Shown here one piece after another: positions 44,885-54,091 of a stretch of 64,000 nucleotides of DNA. The notes under the pieces were generated by a model. That model made no database searches. It was not told the origin of the DNA and saw only the letters and a list, made by a program, of their open reading frames with translations. Source of the DNA: Lysobacter auxotrophicus (GTDB lineage: Bacteria; Pseudomonadota; Gammaproteobacteria; Xanthomonadales; Xanthomonadaceae); assembly GCF_027924565.1 (NCBI RefSeq), contig NZ_AP027041.1:3348001-3412000 (forward strand). The letters are read 5' to 3'. The stretch's first letter is position 1. Each line of letters starts with the position of its first letter. A program made the translations under genes and the position numbers.

Positions 44885-46080
44885 ACAATCGCATTTCCAC
44901 CAGCGGCGCCTACGCACTGCAACTGGGCACGATGCTGCGCAAGCAGGCGGGCCTGTCGCATACGCAGCAGCAGCTCGCCTCGGGCCAGCGCCTGGTCACG
45001 GCGAAGGACGATCCCGTCGCCGCCGGCACCGCGGTGTCGCTGGACCGCGCGAGCGCGGAGCTGGAACGTTTCGGCGAGAACGCCAACCTGCTGGGCAACC
45101 GTCTGAACCTGCAGGAAAGCGTGCTGGCGCAGGCGGGCGATCGCCTGGCGCGCGTGCGCGAGCTCACCATCCAGGCCAACAACGCCGCGATGTCGAGCGA
45201 GGACAAGAAGGCGATCACCGCCGAGCTGAAGGTGATCCGCGAGGAACTCATCGGCCTGGCCAACAGCCAGGACGGCAGCGGGCGCTACCTGTTCGGCGGC
45301 ACCGCGGACGACCACGCGCCGTTCGTGGTGAGCGCCGGCGACGTCAGCTACACCGGCGACCAGCGCCAGCGCGAGGTGGAGATCGCACCGGACCAGTTCG
45401 TGTCCGACACGCTGCCGGGCAGCGAGTTGTTCATGCGCGTCAAGACCGGCGACGGCCGCGTCAACGGTGCCGCGGCGGCGACCAACACCGGCACCGGCGT
45501 GCTGATGGAGTTCGGCCTGGACGCGTCGGGCAGCTGGACCGGCGGCCGTTTCAGCGTCGTGTTCACCGCGCCGGACGCCTACGAACTTCGCGACGCCGGC
45601 GGTGCGGTCATCGGCACCGGCGCGTACGTCAGCGGCGAAGGCATCAACGTCGGCGGGCTGAACCTGCGCGTGGACGGCGCACCGGCCGCGGGCGACAGTT
45701 TTTCCGTCGGCCCGGCGGGAACCCGCGACGTGTTCGGCATGATCGACGACCTCGTCGGCGCGCTCGAACTGCCCGACGACTCCCCGCAGCAGCGCGCGAG
45801 GCAGCAGAACGCGTTGCAGGCGTCGCTCCGCGACGCGGCCACGGCGCAGGAGCACTTCATCGACGGGCGCGCCACCGGCGGCGCCCAGCTCGCGGCGATG
45901 GACAGCGCGGCCGAATTGCGCGAAGCGCAGTCGGTCACGCTGGAAACCACGCTGTCGGGCATCCGCGACCTGGACTACGCCGAGGCGATCAGCCGTTTCC
46001 AGCTGGAAAGCACGGCCCTGCAGGCCGCGCAGCAGGCCTTCATGCGGCTGCAGTCGAGTTCGTTGTTTGATTTGATGTGA
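44881..46080 (+). CDS. flgL: Hook-filament junction protein FlgL (HAP3)
   Basis: 399 residues. MNNRISTSGAYALQLGTMLRKQAGLSHTQQQLASGQRLVTAKDDPVAAGTAVSLD at the N-terminus and DLDYAEAISRFQLESTALQAAQQAFMRLQSSSLFDLM at the C-terminus are flagellin-like D0/D1 helices of FlgL. Translationally coupled to flgK. Confidence 0.95.
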   Translation: MNNRISTSGAYALQLGTMLRKQAGLSHTQQQLASGQRLVTAKDDPVAAGTAVSLDRASAELERFGENANLLGNRLNLQESVLAQAGDRLARVRELTIQANNAAMSSEDKKAITAELKVIREELIGLANSQDGSGRYLFGGTADDHAPFVVSAGDVSYTGDQRQREVEIAPDQFVSDTLPGSELFMRVKTGDGRVNGAAAATNTGTGVLMEFGLDASGSWTGGRFSVVFTAPDAYELRDAGGAVIGTGAYVSGEGINVGGLNLRVDGAPAAGDSFSVGPAGTRDVFGMIDDLVGALELPDDSPQQRARQQNALQASLRDAATAQEHFIDGRATGGAQLAAMDSAAELREAQSVTLETTLSGIRDLDYAEAISRFQLESTALQAAQQAFMRLQSSSLFDLM

Positions 46081-46085
46081 GGTTG

Positions 46086-46320
46086 GTGATTCGTGATTCG
46101 TGATTCGTGATTGGTGATTCGTGATTCGTGAGCCGGGCGGTTGTAGCCCGGGTAAGGCCGAAGGCCGCACCCGGGGCAACGGCTCCGGCGCGGTAACCCC
46201 GGGTGCGCTGCGCTTACCCGGGCTACAAAGGCCGGGGGAGAACCAGTGGTGGCCTCGCGATCCCCGCTCCGGGCCGGAGCCCCGCTCTTACGAATCACGA
46301 ATCACGAATCACCAATCACC
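46086..46320. repeat. Heptamer arrays bracketing a GTAG-REP pair
   Basis: GTGATTC-type heptamers at 46086-46131, a REP inverted pair at 46141-46228 (TTGTAGCCCGGG...CCCGGGCTACAA, with a GGCCGAAGGCC inner stem on one side), then complementary GAATCAC heptamers at 46291-46320. The whole can fold into one long nested hairpin between flgL and the fliC promoter. No other gene in 46081-46507. Confidence 0.85.
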
Positions 46321-46374
46321 GATCAAGCGCTTCTAGACATCCATCCCACTTCCAAAGACTTGTCAACCAGGAGC

Positions 46375-46401
46375 TAAAGGTTTCGAAACGTGGGCCGCTA
46401 C
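46375..46401 (+). promoter_or_regulatory. Sigma-28 (FliA) promoter of fliC
   Basis: TAAAGGTT and GCCGCTAC with exactly 15 nt between TAAA and GCCG. The predicted start leaves a leader of about 100 nt that contains a 7-bp hairpin (46459-46477). Confidence 0.82.
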
Positions 46402-46507
46402 CTAGTTCAGCAGCGGCAAGGGCCGGCAACACCGACCAACCACTGCGGTAATTGCCGGCCGGCGAGCGCTTCGCCGGTGCCCTAACCGAAACCTACGGAG
46501 AACCACC

Positions 46508-47689
46508 ATGGCACAAGTCATCAACAGCAACGTGATGTCGCTCAACGCCCAGCGCAACCTGGGCACCAGCAGCGCCAGCCTCGGCACCACCATCCAGCGC
46601 CTGTCGTCGGGCCTGCGCATCAACAGCGCGAAGGACGACGCGGCGGGCCTTGCGATCTCGGAGCGCTTCAGCACGCAGATCCGCGGCCTCGACGTCGCCG
46701 TGCGCAACGCGAACGACGGCATCTCGCTGGCCCAGTCGGCCGAAGGCGCGATGGTCGAAATCGGCAACAACCTGCAGCGCGTCCGCGAACTGGCCGTGCA
46801 GTCGGCCAACGCCACCAACTCGCAGTCCGACCGTGACGCGCTGAACGCCGAAGTCTCGCAGCTGGTCTCGGAAATCGACCGCGTCGCCAACCAGACCAAC
46901 TTCAACGGCACCAAGCTGCTCGACGGCTCCTTCGCCGGCGCGCTGTTCCAGGTCGGCGCCAACTCGGGCCAGACCATCGCCGTCAACAGCATCGTCGACG
47001 CCAACGCCAACGCGCTGGGCAAGGCCCAGTTCGCCGCCGCGCAGACCTCGACCGCCGCTGTCTCGGCCGGTACGGCCACGGCGACCGGCACCCTCGCCGG
47101 CATGGCGATCAACGGCGTGACGGTGGACACCATCGACATCGGCGTGGGCGACACCGGCGGCGACGTGGCCAAGAAGATGGCCGCCTCGATCAACGACAAG
47201 ATGGACCAGACCGGCGTCTACGCCTCGCTGGATTCGAGCAACAAGCTGACGCTGACCTCGATCACCGCGGGCAAGGATTTCTCCTTCACCGCCGGCACGC
47301 TGACGGGCGGCACGGGCATCACGATGGCCGAAGCCGGCATCGGCGCCACCGCGACCGCTTCGGCGGGCAGCACGAAGTACATCAAGGACCTCGACATCTC
47401 CAGCTTCACCGGCGCGCAGCAGGCCATGGAAATCGTCGACAAGGCCCTGACCAGCGTCAACTCCGCCCGCGCCGACATGGGTGCGGTGCAGAACCGCTTC
47501 ACCTCGACCATCGCCAACCTGCAGGCGACGAGCGAGAACCTGAGCGCTTCGCGCAGCCGTATCCGTGACGCGGACTACGCGAAGGAAACCGCCGAGCTGA
47601 CCCGTACCCAGATCCTGAGCCAGGCCGGTACCGCGATGCTCGCCCAGGCCAACGCCGTACCGCAGAACGTCCTCAGCCTGCTGGGCTGA
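46508..47689 (+). CDS. fliC: Flagellin
   Basis: 393 residues. The N-terminal D0/D1 is [47 protein letters not shown], including the flg22-type epitope region and the TLR5-contact region [10 protein letters not shown]. The C-terminal D1/D0 ends [23 protein letters not shown]. The variable D2 (about 175-290) is Ala/Thr/Gly-rich with few aromatics. It is the only flagellin in the window. GGAGA ribosome site. Confidence 0.97.
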   Translation: MAQVINSNVMSLNAQRNLGTSSASLGTTIQRLSSGLRINSAKDDAAGLAISERFSTQIRGLDVAVRNANDGISLAQSAEGAMVEIGNNLQRVRELAVQSANATNSQSDRDALNAEVSQLVSEIDRVANQTNFNGTKLLDGSFAGALFQVGANSGQTIAVNSIVDANANALGKAQFAAAQTSTAAVSAGTATATGTLAGMAINGVTVDTIDIGVGDTGGDVAKKMAASINDKMDQTGVYASLDSSNKLTLTSITAGKDFSFTAGTLTGGTGITMAEAGIGATATASAGSTKYIKDLDISSFTGAQQAMEIVDKALTSVNSARADMGAVQNRFTSTIANLQATSENLSASRSRIRDADYAKETAELTRTQILSQAGTAMLAQANAVPQNVLSLLG

Positions 47690-47736
47690 TCCACCGCCAG
47701 ACGGGGCGCGGGATGCGCGCCCCGATGGCACCCCGG

Positions 47737-47770
47737 CGGGATGCGCGCGAACGCATCCCGTCGGTTCTTT
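47737..47770 (+). terminator. Terminator after fliC
   Basis: CGGGATGCG, 6-nt loop, CGCATCCCG (47737-47760), then TCGGTTCTTT. A second hairpin GGGGCGC/GCGCCCC precedes it. It fits the usual strong separation of flagellin from fliD. Confidence 0.65.
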
Positions 47771-47785
47771 CCGAAAGGAGTCGCC

Positions 47786-47851
47786 ATGACCGCTCATCTC
47801 TCGCCCCGCCCCACACCGCGCCACGCGGTCCACGGTCGACGCGGAGGGTAA
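47786..47851 (+). CDS. 21-codon leader ORF upstream of fliD
   Basis: ATG preceded at ideal distance by AAAGGAG, a better ribosome site than many genes here. It encodes 21 residues (MTAHLSPRPTPRHAVHGRRG plus G), basic and Pro/Arg/His-rich, and stops at 47849-47851. The stop is 6 nt before the fliD ATG; its last codons contain GGAGGG, which is also the fliD ribosome site. It may be a translated leader that couples or gates fliD translation. Confidence 0.5.
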   Translation: MTAHLSPRPTPRHAVHGRRGG

Positions 47852-47857
47852 GCGGTC

Positions 47858-49189
47858 ATGGCCATTTCCACGCTTGGTTCGGGCATCGACATCCCCTCGC
47901 TGGTGTCCCAGCTCGTCGCCGCCGAACGCTCCCCGATCGAAAGCCGCATCGCGCGCGGCGAGAACGCCGCCAAGACGCAGCTGTCGGCGATGGGCTCGCT
48001 CAAGAGCGTCTTCTCCGGCCTGCAGTCCGCGCTGGAGAAACTGCGCAAGGACGGCGGCACCGACGCACGCACCGCGACCGTGCAGGACAAGGCCGGCTTC
48101 ACCGCCTCGGCCGACACCACCGCGGCCGTGGGCGAATACAAGATCGAAGTCGAATCGCTCGCCACCGCGCACCGCCTCACCTCGCCGGCGAAGGCCGCCG
48201 ACGCGAAGATCGGCACCGGCAAGCTGGTCATCGAGGCCGGCGACACCAAGATCGAAGTCGACATCGTCGAAGGCCGCAACACGCTGTCGGACATCCGCAC
48301 CGCCATCAACACCGCGGCTGCCGGCAAGGGCGTGCAGGCGAGCCTGGTGAATGCCGACGGCGGCCAGCACCTGGTGCTCACCGCGGTGGATTCGGGCCTG
48401 GAAGGCAAGCTGCGCGTCACCACCAGCGGCGGCGACGGCGGCCTGTCGGCGCTGACCTACGACCCGGGCGTGTCCACCTCGATGACCGAAACCGTCGCGG
48501 CGAAGGACGCGGTGGTGAAGGTCGACGGCCTCACGCGCACCTCCAGCAGCAACAGCCTCACCGACCTGCTGCCGGGCGTGACGCTCAACCTCACCGAAGC
48601 CAAGCCCGGCGAAACCTTCAACCTGAAGGTCGACACCGACGACGCCGCGGTGCAGAAGACGCTGCAGTCGTTCGTGACGGCGTACAACGCGTCGATCGGC
48701 CTGACCAAGTCGCTCACCGCGTACAACGCCGAAACCAAGACCGCCTCGGCGCTCACCGGCGATTCGATGGTGCGCGGCCTGCAGAGTTCGCTGCGCAACA
48801 TGGCCAGCGAGAACGTGGTGGCGTTCAAGGAGCTGGGCCTGTCGATCAACACCGACGGCACGCTCGCGCTCAACACCAGCACGCTCGCCAAGGCGCTGGG
48901 CGAGGATCCGGGCGCGCTTTCGCGCCTGTTCTCCGGCGAGGAAGGCTACGGCGCGGACCTGGAAGGCATGCTCGACAGCGTGCTGGAAACCGACGGCCTG
49001 CTCGACTCGCGCACCGACAGCCTCAACGCGCGCATGAAGACCTACGACAAGCAATACGAAGACCTCGACCGGCGCATGGAATCGCTGCAGGCCCGCTACA
49101 CCGCGCAGTTCACCGCGATGGAACAGCTGGTCACGCAGTTGCAGGGATCCAGCGGCTACCTCTCGCAGCAACTCGGCTCGATGTCCTAA
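47858..49189 (+). CDS. fliD: Flagellar filament cap FliD (HAP2)
   Basis: 443 residues. ISTLGSGIDIPSLVSQLVAAERSPIESRIAR begins the N-terminal coiled coil. The D2/D3 region has the EYKIEVESLATAHRLTS pattern. The C-terminus DSRTDSLNARMKTYDKQYEDLDRRMESLQARYTAQFTAMEQLV is the conserved FliD_C coiled coil. It caps the filament and folds incoming flagellin. Confidence 0.96.
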   Translation: MAISTLGSGIDIPSLVSQLVAAERSPIESRIARGENAAKTQLSAMGSLKSVFSGLQSALEKLRKDGGTDARTATVQDKAGFTASADTTAAVGEYKIEVESLATAHRLTSPAKAADAKIGTGKLVIEAGDTKIEVDIVEGRNTLSDIRTAINTAAAGKGVQASLVNADGGQHLVLTAVDSGLEGKLRVTTSGGDGGLSALTYDPGVSTSMTETVAAKDAVVKVDGLTRTSSSNSLTDLLPGVTLNLTEAKPGETFNLKVDTDDAAVQKTLQSFVTAYNASIGLTKSLTAYNAETKTASALTGDSMVRGLQSSLRNMASENVVAFKELGLSINTDGTLALNTSTLAKALGEDPGALSRLFSGEEGYGADLEGMLDSVLETDGLLDSRTDSLNARMKTYDKQYEDLDRRMESLQARYTAQFTAMEQLVTQLQGSSGYLSQQLGSMS

Positions 49190-49201
49190 GGAGACCTTCC
49201 C

Positions 49202-49594
49202 ATGCTCGGCCACCGCAACTACGCCAACCAGTACCGCAGCACCGGCGTCAGCGCCGCCGTGCTGGAAGCCGATCCGCACCGTCTCGTCGCGCTCATGCTG
49301 TCCGGCGCGCGCGACCGCATCCGCCTGGCCGGCGCCTGCCTGGAACGCGGCGACATCCCGCGCAAGGCGAAGGCGATCAGCGACGCGAGCGGCCTGATCA
49401 CCGGCCTCAACGGCGCGCTGAACCTGGAAGCCGGCGGCGAGATCGCGCAGGGCCTGCAGTCGCTGTACGACTACGCGCAGCAGCGCCTGCTCATCGCCAA
49501 CAGCGACAACGACGCCGCGGCGCTGACCGAGGTGGATTCGCTGCTGGGCGACATCGAATCGGCGTGGCTGGCCATCGCGCCCAAGACCCCGTGA
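49202..49594 (+). CDS. fliS: Flagellin chaperone FliS
   Basis: 130 residues, AAGGAG ribosome site. YANQYRSTGVSAAVLEADPHRLVALMLSGARDRIRLAGACLERGD and LYDYAQQRLLIANSDNDAAALTEVDSLLGDIESAW are typical. It binds the flagellin C-terminus and prevents early polymerisation. 12 nt after fliD. Confidence 0.95.
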   Translation: MLGHRNYANQYRSTGVSAAVLEADPHRLVALMLSGARDRIRLAGACLERGDIPRKAKAISDASGLITGLNGALNLEAGGEIAQGLQSLYDYAQQRLLIANSDNDAAALTEVDSLLGDIESAWLAIAPKTP

Positions 49595-49605
49595 CGCGCG
49601 CCGCC

Positions 49606-49896
49606 ATGACGCCCGCCATTCCCGCGCTGCCCGAGGCCGATGTTCGCGCCGCGATGCACGCGCAGCAGTGGGAGCGCGCGTTCGAACTGCTCGCCGAACA
49701 CGACCGCGCATTGCACCAGGCGCTGGCGTCGGCCGAACTCTCCACGCTGTCGGCCGAACCCTGGCGCGAATTGCTGGCGCAGCAGCACGCGCTGCTCGCC
49801 GACCTGGTGGTGATGCGCGACGAAACCGCGGCGATCCTCGCCCGCATGGGCCGCGAACGCCGTGGCGCGCTGGCGTACCGGAGCTTCGGCGGATGA
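49606..49896 (+). CDS. Small FliT-like helical protein
   Basis: 96 residues from the ATG at 49606; a GTG at 49591 overlapping the fliS stop would give 101. All-helical with heptad leucines (RAAMHAQQWERAFELLAEHDRALHQAL; LLAQQHALLADLVVMRDETAAILARMGRERRGALAYRS). The position after fliD-fliS and the helical form suggest a FliT-type export chaperone for FliD. FliT is poorly conserved, so the name is an inference. Its stop overlaps the next start (ATGA). Confidence 0.72.
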   Translation: MTPAIPALPEADVRAAMHAQQWERAFELLAEHDRALHQALASAELSTLSAEPWRELLAQQHALLADLVVMRDETAAILARMGRERRGALAYRSFGG

Positions 49897-50456
49897 ACTG
49901 GCAGGCGGCCGAGGCGGAGCTGTTCGGGGACGTGCTGGTCCACCAGGACCGGCGCCCGGCGGCGTTCCTGCCCGGTTTCGCCGATACGCCCGCCGCGCAC
50001 GTCGGCGTGGCGCGCGCGGAAATGCTGCTCACCTCGCTCGCGCTGAGCGAAAACGCACGCAGCGAGGGAGACGGCGACGATCACGCCGAACCCTCGTCCG
50101 CGCTGCAACGCGTGGAAGCCAAGATCGACCTGGTGCTGGGCCTGCTCGGCACCATGCTGCGCGAGCGCGGCGACCTCCCGCCGCCGACCGTGCTGCGCTG
50201 GTCCACGCGCGGCGCGCGCATCGACGTGCTCGGCGACGCGCTGGCGATCCGTCCCGGCGCGCGCGGCGTGCTGCGCGTGCAACCCGCCGACTGGTTGCCG
50301 GACTGCATCGAACTTCCGTCGCACGTGATCGCCGTGGAAGGCGCACGCGCGTGGCTCGCATTCGAACCGCTGTCGCCCAACCTCGCCGACGCACTGGAGC
50401 GCCACCTGTTCCGCCTCCACCGCAAGCAGGTGGCGGAGAGCCGGCGGCTGCGCTGA
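49893..50456 (+). CDS. PilZ-domain protein of the flagellar locus
   Basis: 187 residues. An N-terminal helical region (about 30-95, LQRVEAKIDLVLGLLGTMLRERG) and a C-terminal PilZ-like beta region (TVLRWSTRGARIDVLGDALAIRPGARGVLRVQPADWLPDCIELPSHVI). Xanthomonads carry such a protein next to fliS. The canonical c-di-GMP motif RxxxR...DxSxxG is degenerate (WSTRGARID), so ligand binding is uncertain. Coupled to the FliT-like gene by a four-base overlap. Confidence 0.7.
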   Translation: MNWQAAEAELFGDVLVHQDRRPAAFLPGFADTPAAHVGVARAEMLLTSLALSENARSEGDGDDHAEPSSALQRVEAKIDLVLGLLGTMLRERGDLPPPTVLRWSTRGARIDVLGDALAIRPGARGVLRVQPADWLPDCIELPSHVIAVEGARAWLAFEPLSPNLADALERHLFRLHRKQVAESRRLR

Positions 50457-50485
50457 TCGCGCCGGGCCCGATGCCGGGTCGAACC

Positions 50486-50545
50486 GTCATCCCGGCGAAG
50501 GCCGGGACCCAGGCCCGCACCGCATGGGCACTCCCTCATCGACCC
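50486..50545. repeat. Single composite hairpin repeat
   Basis: GTCATCCCGGCGAAGGCCGG GACCCAGGCCCG plus the variable middle of the 72-bp unit. The rest of 50457-50771 holds only the inverted repeat noted below. Confidence 0.8.
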
Positions 50546-50689
50546 GCCACGAGCCGAACGCGTGGAACATTCCGCGTCGCACCGCTGGCCGATCGCGAAA
50601 ATAAATGCGACAGCCCTGACAAAAAGCGCCATACCACCCCGTCCGGTACCCCGCCGCACGGTGGAACATTTGTCAGACACGTCACATTC

Positions 50690-50725
50690 CCGAGGTGAAC
50701 GAATGGTCCCTCCGCGTCACCTCGG
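50690..50725. promoter_or_regulatory. Spaced inverted repeat upstream of the NarL-type regulator
   Basis: CCGAGGTGA and TCACCTCGG, 9-bp arms, 18 nt apart, about 50 nt before the start codon. Could be a regulator site or an mRNA hairpin. Confidence 0.45.
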
Positions 50726-50771
50726 CTAAGGTGCCCTGACGGAGAGTTGACGCTTTTTTGGGGAACGGAAG

Positions 50772-51416
50772 TTGGGCTCGGGGCTGTTGCGCGTACTGAT
50801 CTGCGACGACCACACACTGGTTCGTGCCGGGCTACGGCGCCTGCTGGAATCGTTCGTCGACATCGAGGTCGTGGCCGAAGCCGCCAACGCGGACCAGGCC
50901 GTCGTGGGCTCGCGCCAGCACCGGCCGGACATCGTCCTGCTCGATCTCTCCATGCCCGGCCGCAGCGGCTTCGAGGCGCTGGTCGAATTGCGCCGCGACC
51001 ATCCGGACTGCCGCGTCGTGGTGATGTCCATGCATGACGATCCCACCCACGTGCGCGAGGCCCTGGCCCGCGGCGCCAGCGGTTTCGTCGTCAAGGAAGC
51101 CGCGCCGGCCGAGCTGGAAATCGCCATCCGCGCCGCCGCCGCCGGCCGCACCTACCTCAGCCCGCAGGTCTCGGCCCCGCAACTGTTCGCGCGCCCGCGC
51201 AGCGAGGAAGGCGTCGACGCCCTGCCCCCGCGCCAGCGCGAGATCCTCGCCGCCCTCGGCGCCGGCCGCACCAGCAAGCAGATCGCGGCGGACCTCGGCA
51301 TCAGCGTCAAGACCGTGGAAACCCACCGCGCCCGCATCATGGCCACCCTGGGCTGCCGGAACGCCATCGAACTGCTGCGCATGGCGATGCGGCTGCACGA
51401 TCGGCCGGCAGGCTGA
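50772..51416 (+). CDS. NarL/LuxR-family response regulator
   Basis: 214 residues if the TTG at 50772 is used (GGAACGGAAG upstream); no in-frame ATG lies near the N-terminus. Receiver: LICDDHTLVRAGLRRLLE, phosphoacceptor Asp58 in IVLLDLSMPG, the FVVKEA lysine. LuxR-type helix-turn-helix at about 145-205: PRQREILAALGAGRTSKQIAADLGISVKTVETHRARIMATLG. Partner kinase not adjacent; the orphan kinase at 30.5-31.8 kb is one candidate. It sits between the fliS cluster and rpoN2. Confidence 0.87.
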   Translation: MGSGLLRVLICDDHTLVRAGLRRLLESFVDIEVVAEAANADQAVVGSRQHRPDIVLLDLSMPGRSGFEALVELRRDHPDCRVVVMSMHDDPTHVREALARGASGFVVKEAAPAELEIAIRAAAAGRTYLSPQVSAPQLFARPRSEEGVDALPPRQREILAALGAGRTSKQIAADLGISVKTVETHRARIMATLGCRNAIELLRMAMRLHDRPAG

Positions 51417-51460
51417 GCGGCGGCTGAGCCGGCGCGTCTTCGCCCGACGGGGCAGGTCAT

Positions 51461-52345
51461 CGTCATCCCGGCAAGGGCGGCGGCAAAAAGCATTAACCCA
51501 TCTGGCGCTTCGCTCTGTCTTCGCCTTCGCCCTTCGCGTTCGCCCGGGCTCGTCATTTCCGCGTAAGGCGCTTTCAATCGTCATCCCGGCGAACGCCGGG
51601 ACCCAGGCCCGTAGCGCACGGCCACTCTCTTTGCTCTGGCTCGTCATTTCCGCGAAAGGCGCTTTTGATCGTCATCCCGGCGAATGCCGGGACCCAGGCC
51701 CGTAGCGCACGGGCACTCTCTTCGCGGTAAACCACGTCACCGTCGTTCCGGCGAAGCCAGGACCCAGGTCGGTAGGGCGCGGGCACTTTCTTTGCGGTAA
51801 ACCACGTCACCGTCATCCCGGCGAACGCCGGGACCCAGGCCCGTAGCGCACGGCCACTCTCTTCGCGGTAAACCAAGTCACCGTCATTCCAGCGAAAGCT
51901 GGAACCCATTGAGCTTTTCGCCCTTCGCTCTTGCCTCTGCTCGTCATTCCCGCGAAGGCGGGAATCCAGGGACGTTTCATGCTTTACCGATGGCGTTTCC
52001 GCATCTGGGCGGTTAGCGACGAACAACAGCAACAGCAAAATTCTTCGTCTGAAGTGCTGGCGTCAAAGCGTGGAAAGTCCCTGGATCCCCGCCTTCGCGG
52101 GGATGACGATCAAGAGCAGGGGCAGCAGCAAGAGCGAGTGCGAGTGCGAGAGCAAGAGCAAAAGCAAAAATGGGTTCCAGCTTTCGCTGGAATGACGGTG
52201 GGGAGGTTTGCCGCCATGGGAGTGCCCGTGCGCTACGGGCCTGGGTCCCAGCTTTCGCTGGAAAGACGGTGGTGTGGCTCGCCGCCATGGGAGTGCCCGT
52301 GCGCTATGGGCCTGGGTCCCGGCGTTCGCCGGGATGACGATCAAG
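51461..52345. repeat. Long array of composite hairpin repeats
   Basis: About ten hairpin heads in both orientations, with GAAN loops and stems of three types (CCCGGC/GCCGGG, TTCCAGC/GCTGGAA, TTCCCGC/GCGGGAA). Units are joined by the GCACGGGCACTCTCTTCGCG and TAAACCACGTCACC segments. A CAG/AGC-rich tract at 52018-52180 separates two blocks. No coding potential in 51417-52698 apart from the rpoN2 leader. Confidence 0.88.
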
Positions 52346-52698
52346 AGCGAAGCACGACGCCTGCATCCCACCTCGATCCCCACCCTCACCGCCCACCCTC
52401 ACCACCCCCCTCTGGCCCACCCCTTGCAGTTCCCCCGCAACGCCACGAACCCGACGCGCGCCGCCGCCAATTCCTCGTCACAAACCCCAACAGTGACGAC
52501 GATCTCCGTGCCCCTGCGCGTCACAGCCTGACGCGCGCGAACAGCCCCAGTCAGAAACACGTCGCAAAGTAGGGCATGCCCTTACAAACCGACAGGAATT
52601 CCCCGGCTTTTGTCCGGGAACGCCCCGATTCGTTTGCCGTCACCTTCACATCACGATGACGTTCGTGGCCGCCGGCTCCGGCGGATGGGGACACAAAC

Positions 52699-54084
52699 GT
52701 GAAAGCAACGATGAGCCCGAAGCTCGGGCTGGGCGTCAACCTGACGCCGCAACTGCTGCAGTCGATCCGCCTGTTGCAGCTCACCGCGCCGCAGCTCGAA
52801 CTCGAGCTCGCCCAGGCGCTGGAGCGCAACCCGCTGCTCGAGCAGGACGAAGCCGAGGACGAGGGGGTCGACCCGGCGACGGACGCGCAGCAGGACGCCG
52901 CCGCATGGGACGAGCTTCCGGAGCCGTCGTTCCTTTCCGGTGGCAACGGCGGCGGCGAGTTCGACGACGATGCGGCTGCGCGGATCGCCGACGGGGAATC
53001 GAGCGATCCGCGCGTGCGCCTGCTGCAGTCGCTGTCGCTGCAGTGGAACGCGCGCGACGTCGAACTGGCCGCGTGGTGGCTGGACCAGTGCGACGACCGC
53101 GGCTACCTGGAAGCCCCGCTCGACGAGCTGCACCTGCTCGGCGCCAGCTCCTGCAACGTCGATGCCACGGAGCTGGAAATCGTCCGCCAGCGCCTGCTCC
53201 ACGGCGAATGGGCGGGCGTCGCCGCGCGCGATGCCGCCGAATGCCTCGCCGCGCAGCTTTCGATGCAGCCCGAATCGGCCGCCCGCACGCTCGCCGCGCG
53301 CATCCTCAAGGACCACATCGACCTGCTCGCGATGCACGACGAAGCCGCGCTCGCGAAGGTGCTGCGCGCCGACGCCGCCGACGTGCGCGACGCCGTGGCG
53401 CTGATCCTCACGCTGCGCGCGCATCCCATCCGCGACGCCGCCGTCAGCGAGCGCGACATCGTGGTGCCCGACGTCGTCGCCTGGCGCGCCGATGGCCGCT
53501 GGCACGTCGCGCTCAACTCGCGCACCGCCCCGCGCCTGCGCATCGCGCCGCATTGCGAACGCGCGCTCGCCGACGCGCCGGGCGACGTGTCCGCGCTGCG
53601 CGGGCTGCTCGACGAAGCCCGCTGGCTGGTGCGCGGCGTGGCGATGCGCAACGACACGCTGCTGCGCACCACGCAGGTGCTGGTCGATCGCCAGCGCGCG
53701 TTCCTGGAACGCGGCGAGGAAGCCATCGCGCCGCTGACGCTGCGCGAGGTCGCCGACGCCATCGGCATGCACGAATCCACCGTCTCGCGCATCACCAGCG
53801 GCAAGTACCTGCAGACGCCGCGCGGGACGATCGAACTCAAGCGCCTGTTCGCCGTGCGCCTGGAAGGCGCCGAGGTGTCCGGCAGCGCGGTCAAGGCCAT
53901 GGTCAAGCGCCTGATCGACGACGAACCGGCGCACGCGCCGCTGGCCGACGACACCATCGCCGGCCTGCTCGCCCGCCAGGGCGTGCGCGTGGCGCGTCGC
54001 ACCGTCGCCAAGTACCGTGACCAGCTGGCCATCGCGCCGGCGCGCCAGCGCCGCCGCCCGGTCACCTACGCCAAGGCCGGTTGA
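52699..54084 (+). CDS. rpoN: RNA polymerase sigma-54 factor (RpoN2)
   Basis: 461 residues from a GTG with GGGG upstream; a second possible start is ATG 52711. Region I: LTPQLLQSIRLLQLTAPQLELELAQALERNPLLEQDE. Acidic region II, then the core-binding and helix-turn-helix regions (TLREVADAIGMHESTVSRITSGKYLQTPRG). The RpoN box is ARRTVAKYR at about 432-440. It directs RNA polymerase to the -24/-12 promoters found before flgA, flgB, flgJ, fliE and fliI. Location in the flagellar locus matches the xanthomonad second copy, rpoN2. Confidence 0.95.
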   Translation: MKATMSPKLGLGVNLTPQLLQSIRLLQLTAPQLELELAQALERNPLLEQDEAEDEGVDPATDAQQDAAAWDELPEPSFLSGGNGGGEFDDDAAARIADGESSDPRVRLLQSLSLQWNARDVELAAWWLDQCDDRGYLEAPLDELHLLGASSCNVDATELEIVRQRLLHGEWAGVAARDAAECLAAQLSMQPESAARTLAARILKDHIDLLAMHDEAALAKVLRADAADVRDAVALILTLRAHPIRDAAVSERDIVVPDVVAWRADGRWHVALNSRTAPRLRIAPHCERALADAPGDVSALRGLLDEARWLVRGVAMRNDTLLRTTQVLVDRQRAFLERGEEAIAPLTLREVADAIGMHESTVSRITSGKYLQTPRGTIELKRLFAVRLEGAEVSGSAVKAMVKRLIDDEPAHAPLADDTIAGLLARQGVRVARRTVAKYRDQLAIAPARQRRRPVTYAKAG

Positions 54085-54091
54085 AACCATC

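Noticed and set aside
46493-50032. Very long minus-strand open frame opposite fliC-fliD-fliS
   Set aside because: Antisense shadow caused by extreme GC3 bias; composition is Arg/Gly/Ala/Val-rich without domains, and the plus-strand genes are unambiguous.
51461-52345. CRISPR-like array
   Set aside because: Repeats occur in both orientations, vary in sequence and spacing, lack unique equal-length spacers, and no cas gene is present.
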